DNA from: Occallatibacter sp.
GTDB lineage: Bacteria; Acidobacteriota; Terriglobia; Terriglobales; Acidobacteriaceae
Length of the DNA stretch: 42,747 nt
Reading direction: 5' to 3'
Assembly: GCA_031296215.1 (NCBI GenBank)
Contig: JARLGE010000066.1
Span: 1-42,747, forward strand
Each line of letters starts with the position of its first letter. The first letter of the stretch is position 1. A program made the position numbers and the translations under genes. The notes below the pieces were generated by a model. The model made no database searches. It worked only from the letters and a program-made list of their open reading frames with translations, and was not told the DNA's origin. Shown in pieces: positions 39,734 through 42,747 of the stretch.

Positions 39734-41119
39734 ATGGCAGACCTTCGCATCAATTTCGCTGGCATCAAGTCGCCCAACCCGTTCTGGCTGGCCTCGGCGC
39801 CGCCCACCAACTCGGGAGCGCAAATTCACAAGGCCTTTGAAGCCGGCTGGGGCGGGGCGGTGTGGAAGACAATCGGCGCGCCGGTGCTCAACGTGTCCAA
39901 CCGCTACGGCGCCTGGCACCAGGGCCGCCAGCGCATGCTGGCTATCAACAACGTCGAACTCATTTCCGACCGGCCTATCGAAATCAACCTGCGCGAGATT
40001 GCCGAGGTGAAGCGCGCCTGGCCCGATCGCGCGGTGATTGTCTCTGCGATGGTGGATTCCAAGCCCGAGGCCTGGCGGGAGATCGTCGAGCGCATTGAAG
40101 ACACGGGCGCGGACGGCATCGAGCTGAATTACGGCTGCCCGCACGGCATGAGCGAACGCGGCATGGGCAGCGCCATCGGCCAGGTGCCGGAGTACTGCGA
40201 GCGGATTACGCGGTGGGTGATGGAAGCAGCCACCATTCCGGTGATGGTGAAGCTGACGCCCAACATTACCAACATCGTGTTGCCGGCGCGCGCCGGAGTT
40301 GCCGCGGGCGCCAACGCGCTGTCGCTCATCAACACCATCAACTCCATTGTCGGCGTGGATCTTGACACGCTGGAGCTGACGCCGAGCATTGGCGGCAAGG
40401 GCGGCCACGGCGGCTATGCAGGCCCGGCCGTGAAACCTATCGCGCTGAACATGCTGGCAGCGCTAGGCACCGACGAGGTCGTGTCCAAGTCGGGCATTCC
40501 CATCTCCGGCATGGGCGGTATTGCAACCTGGCAAGACGCCGCGCAGTTTCTGCTTCTGGGCGCATCGAGCCTGCAGGTGTGCACCGCGGTTATGCATTAC
40601 GGGTTTCGCATCGTTGAAGATCTTTGCGACGGGCTGTCGAATTGGATGGACGAGAAAGGGTTCAAGACTATCGGCGAGGTCACGGGCCACAGCCTGCATC
40701 GCGTATCTGAGTTCAAGAACCTCGATCTTTCCTATCGCGCCGTGGCCCGCATCGACCAAGCGAAATGCATCAAGTGCAACCTTTGTTACGTTGCCTGCAA
40801 CGACACCGCGCATCAGTGCATCGACCTGATCTCGGCCCAGGGCGCGGTGGTTGCGCCGCACTCCTACGATGTGAGGTCGAACGGCAGGCGCGAGGCAGTG
40901 GAGACACGCCCGCAGCCGCAGGTGCGCGAACCGGATTGCGTGGGCTGCAGGCTGTGCTATAACGTCTGTCCGGTGGATGAGTGCATCGCCATGGTCGAGG
41001 TCGATTCGGGACGCAACGCGGTCACCTGGAGCGAGCTCGCGCAGGGCCAGACGCCGGTGACTGAAGACTGGGAAGCCATGAAGGACTACCGCAGGCAGGT
41101 GGGAATCGACATTCACTGA
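39734..41119 (+). CDS. preA: Dihydropyrimidine dehydrogenase catalytic subunit (PreA)
   Basis: 461 residues from the ATG at 39734, with GAGGTGAG eight bases upstream; an earlier in-frame start at 39614 is inside preT. The FMN-binding barrel (about 1-320) has PNPFWLASAPPTNSG, ELNYGCPHGMSERGMGSAIG, VKLTPNITNIV and SGMGGIATWQDAAQF. Two C-terminal ferredoxin sites follow: CIKCNLCYVAC and CVGCRLCYNVCPVDEC. It reduces uracil or thymine to the 5,6-dihydro form. The loop position that holds the catalytic Cys671 in pig dihydropyrimidine dehydrogenase (LACGQ) appears to be Ile here (SAIGQ), by motif comparison. The stop overlaps an ATG at 41119 (TGATG). Confidence 0.93.
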   Translation: MADLRINFAGIKSPNPFWLASAPPTNSGAQIHKAFEAGWGGAVWKTIGAPVLNVSNRYGAWHQGRQRMLAINNVELISDRPIEINLREIAEVKRAWPDRAVIVSAMVDSKPEAWREIVERIEDTGADGIELNYGCPHGMSERGMGSAIGQVPEYCERITRWVMEAATIPVMVKLTPNITNIVLPARAGVAAGANALSLINTINSIVGVDLDTLELTPSIGGKGGHGGYAGPAVKPIALNMLAALGTDEVVSKSGIPISGMGGIATWQDAAQFLLLGASSLQVCTAVMHYGFRIVEDLCDGLSNWMDEKGFKTIGEVTGHSLHRVSEFKNLDLSYRAVARIDQAKCIKCNLCYVACNDTAHQCIDLISAQGAVVAPHSYDVRSNGRREAVETRPQPQVREPDCVGCRLCYNVCPVDECIAMVEVDSGRNAVTWSELAQGQTPVTEDWEAMKDYRRQVGIDIH

Positions 41120-41169
41120 TGCACCTTGCGCATTGCCGCAAGCCGGATGGAAGAGGGGAGAGCGCCTGC

Positions 41170-42588
41170 ATGGGATTGCTGATCAAGGGCGGGGAGATCG
41201 TAACGGCGGAGTGCCGCTCGCAGAGCGATATCTATATCGAAGATGAAACCGTCAGCCTGATTGGCCGCGGACTCCACGTTCCCCCGGACACAGAAGCGAT
41301 CGACGCGACGGGCAAGCTGATTTTTCCGGGCTTCATCGATCCGCACGTCCACATTCACCTGCCCTTCATGGCCACCTTCGCCAAAGATACGCACTCGACG
41401 GCGAGCAAGGCGGCGCTGATTGGAGGGACGACAACATTTATTGAGATGTGCTGCCCCTCGCGCAACGAGGACGCGCTCGCAGGCTATGAGCTGTGGAAGC
41501 AGAAGGCGGAAGGATCGAGCGCCTGCGACTACGCATTCCACATGGCCGTGACGCGCTGGGATGCAAAGACCGAAGCGCAGTTGCGCGAGATTGTTCGCGA
41601 CGGGACAGCGTCGTTCAAAATCTTTCTCGCGTATAAGAATTTCTTCGGCGTCAATGACGAGGAGATGTTTGAGACGCTCAAGCTGGCCGCGGAGTTGGGC
41701 GTCATTACTACGGCACACTGCGAGAATGCCGAGCTGGTGGCGCAGTTGCAGCAACGGCTGCTGGCGGAGGGGAAGACCGGGCCGGAGTGGCACGAGCCCA
41801 GCCGTCCCGAGGCCGTCGAGACGGAGGGCACCAGCCGCTTTGCCACATTTCTGGAACAGACCGGCGCGGCGGGCTACGTGGTGCATCTGTCCTGCGCGCC
41901 GGCGCTGGGCGCTGCTGTTGCCGCCAAGCTGCGCGGGGTGCGGCTTTATGTTGAATCGGTGCTACCGCACTTGCTGCTCGACAGGAGTTACGCCGAGCGC
42001 GAGGGCGTTGAGGGCATGAAGCACGTAATGTCGCCGCCGCTGCGCGATAAGCGCAACCTTGCCGTGCTCTGGAATGCGCTGCGGGCCGGGCTCATTGACA
42101 CAGTCGGCACAGACCATTGTCCTTTCGATTTGCAGCAAAAGCTGCTTGGCGCAGGTAATTTTACGCAGATTCCCAACGGAATTCCGGGAATTGAAGATCG
42201 GGTAAACCTGATGTACACGCACGGCGTGAAGCGCGGCGCGCTCAACATTCACCGGTTCGTCGATGTGCTGAGCACGCGTCCGGCCAAGATCTTCGGACTG
42301 TTCCCGCGCAAGGGAACGATCGCAGCGGGATCGGACGCGGACCTGGTCATCTACGACACCGATTATCGCGGCACCATCTCCGTGGCCACGCAGCACTCGG
42401 CCAACGACTACAACGGATTCGAAGGCTTCGCCATCGAAGGCCGCCCGTCTGTGGTTATGGTGCGCGGCAGGGTGCAGGTGCGCGACGGAGTGTTTGTGGG
42501 CGAGCCGGGCCGAGGGCGGATGCTGCGCCGCGAACCGCAGTACGGCGCGCGCAAAGCTGCGCAAGGGGAAATGACTCATGGCGGTTGA
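41170..42588 (+). CDS. Dihydropyrimidinase / hydantoinase
   Basis: 472 residues from the ATG at 41170, which gives the family start MGLLIKGGEIVTA and has GGGGAG ten bases upstream; an ATG at 41119 overlapping the preA stop is the alternative. It opens the ring of dihydrouracil or a hydantoin by hydrolysis. Metal ligands are visible in order: FIDPHVHIHLPF (His-x-His), the carbamylated Lys in SFKIFLAYK, TAHCENAE, VHLSCAPAL and GTDHCPFD (catalytic Asp). The C-terminal beta domain is intact. Its position after preT-preA favours dihydropyrimidinase over hydantoinase; allantoinase is less likely, although the true allantoinase is broken nearby. It overlaps the next gene by 11 bases. Confidence 0.92.
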   Translation: MGLLIKGGEIVTAECRSQSDIYIEDETVSLIGRGLHVPPDTEAIDATGKLIFPGFIDPHVHIHLPFMATFAKDTHSTASKAALIGGTTTFIEMCCPSRNEDALAGYELWKQKAEGSSACDYAFHMAVTRWDAKTEAQLREIVRDGTASFKIFLAYKNFFGVNDEEMFETLKLAAELGVITTAHCENAELVAQLQQRLLAEGKTGPEWHEPSRPEAVETEGTSRFATFLEQTGAAGYVVHLSCAPALGAAVAAKLRGVRLYVESVLPHLLLDRSYAEREGVEGMKHVMSPPLRDKRNLAVLWNALRAGLIDTVGTDHCPFDLQQKLLGAGNFTQIPNGIPGIEDRVNLMYTHGVKRGALNIHRFVDVLSTRPAKIFGLFPRKGTIAAGSDADLVIYDTDYRGTISVATQHSANDYNGFEGFAIEGRPSVVMVRGRVQVRDGVFVGEPGRGRMLRREPQYGARKAAQGEMTHGG

Positions 42589-42747
42589 TGCCCAGGCAGC
42601 CATTGGACTGCTCAAGGAATTGCGCGCTTTGACCGCGGATGAGGCCGGCGCGCAACGGCTGGCCTGGAGCCCGGTGTGGCTGAAGGCGCGCGCGTGGTTC
42701 CAGGGCAAGCTGCGCGAGCTGCGGGTGGAGCACCACCTGGACGCGGC
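42578..42747 (+). CDS. M20-family Zn-dependent carbamoyl amidohydrolase, 3' end cut by window
   Basis: Only the first 56 residues are present. The opening LLKELRALTADEAGAQRLAW, then WLKARAWFQGKL and a final HHLDA, follows the N-terminal pattern of M20-type enzymes (GxxRxxxSxxxxxAxxWxxxxLxxxGxxxxxDxxGN), which include beta-ureidopropionase, N-carbamoyl amino acid hydrolase and allantoate amidohydrolase. Context after preTA and dihydropyrimidinase points to beta-ureidopropionase, giving beta-alanine, CO2 and ammonia. The start overlaps the dihydropyrimidinase end, so they are co-translated. Too little is visible to choose among the substrates. Confidence 0.65.
   Translation, partial: MAVDAQAAIGLLKELRALTADEAGAQRLAWSPVWLKARAWFQGKLRELRVEHHLDA

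Overview
The window most likely comes from an acidobacterium (Acidobacteriota, Terriglobia-like). This is inferred from GC-rich genes with tight ATGA overlaps, a very large NHL-repeat/Ig-repeat secreted protein, the aromatic cluster trpB-trpA-aroQ-aroF-tyrA, dispersed hairpin repeats ending in GGGGCACCC, and a composite repeat carrying GGGCTAAAGCCC and GGCACGGCTAAAGCCGTGCC hairpins. No rRNA, tRNA, CRISPR array or complete insertion sequence was seen. The taxonomic call is inference; no marker gene is present.

Layout. (1) 1-2173: the 3' part of a fused acyltransferase/acyl-ACP synthetase, followed by a decayed transposase fragment. (2) 2917-6987: a four-gene operon for a cytosolic group 3b [NiFe]-hydrogenase (hydBGDA type: FeS subunit, FAD/NAD(P) subunit, small subunit, catalytic subunit). 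(3) 7169-7486: a GrlR-like small protein on the opposite strand. (4) 7902-14367: a six-gene operon for a membrane-bound, energy-converting group 4 [NiFe]-hydrogenase. It has a 1025-residue double antiporter-like protein, then small subunit, NuoH-like, ferredoxin-like, NuoC-like and catalytic subunits, all joined by 4-bp stop/start overlaps. The composition matches CooM-L-K-X-U-H of CO-linked hydrogenases. The catalytic subunit stops exactly at the point where related precursors are cleaved. (5) 14565-19359: tryptophan and tyrosine/phenylalanine synthesis (trpB, a small membrane protein, trpA, aroQ, aroF, tyrA). (6) 19486-26750: a lipoprotein, a PIN-like protein with its partner, a large secreted protein, a small ferredoxin and a secreted metallophosphoesterase. 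(7) 26796-31932: the NHL/Ig giant and a divergent Crp/Fnr regulator. (8) 32230-42747: nucleobase and amide catabolism, with guanine deaminase, an allantoinase remnant, MocA-like cytidylyltransferase, a RidA-family protein, formamidase, amidase, XdhC, PreT/PreA dihydropyrimidine dehydrogenase, a dihydropyrimidinase and the start of an M20-type carbamoyl hydrolase.

How the parts may work together. The group 3b enzyme would exchange electrons between NADPH and H2 in the cytoplasm. The group 4 enzyme would couple ferredoxin-linked H2 evolution, or its reverse, to ion transport. Side by side they could balance reduced ferredoxin, NADPH and H2. Two CRP/FNR-like palindromes of the form GTGA-N6-TCAC sit in intergenic regions, one upstream of the group 4 operon and one upstream of the small ferredoxin, so common control is possible. 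The right-hand third reads as a nitrogen-scavenging block. PreT/PreA reduce uracil and thymine, the dihydropyrimidinase opens the ring, and the last gene would remove the carbamoyl group. GuaD, XdhC and MocA belong to purine breakdown, although the xanthine dehydrogenase subunits are not in the window.
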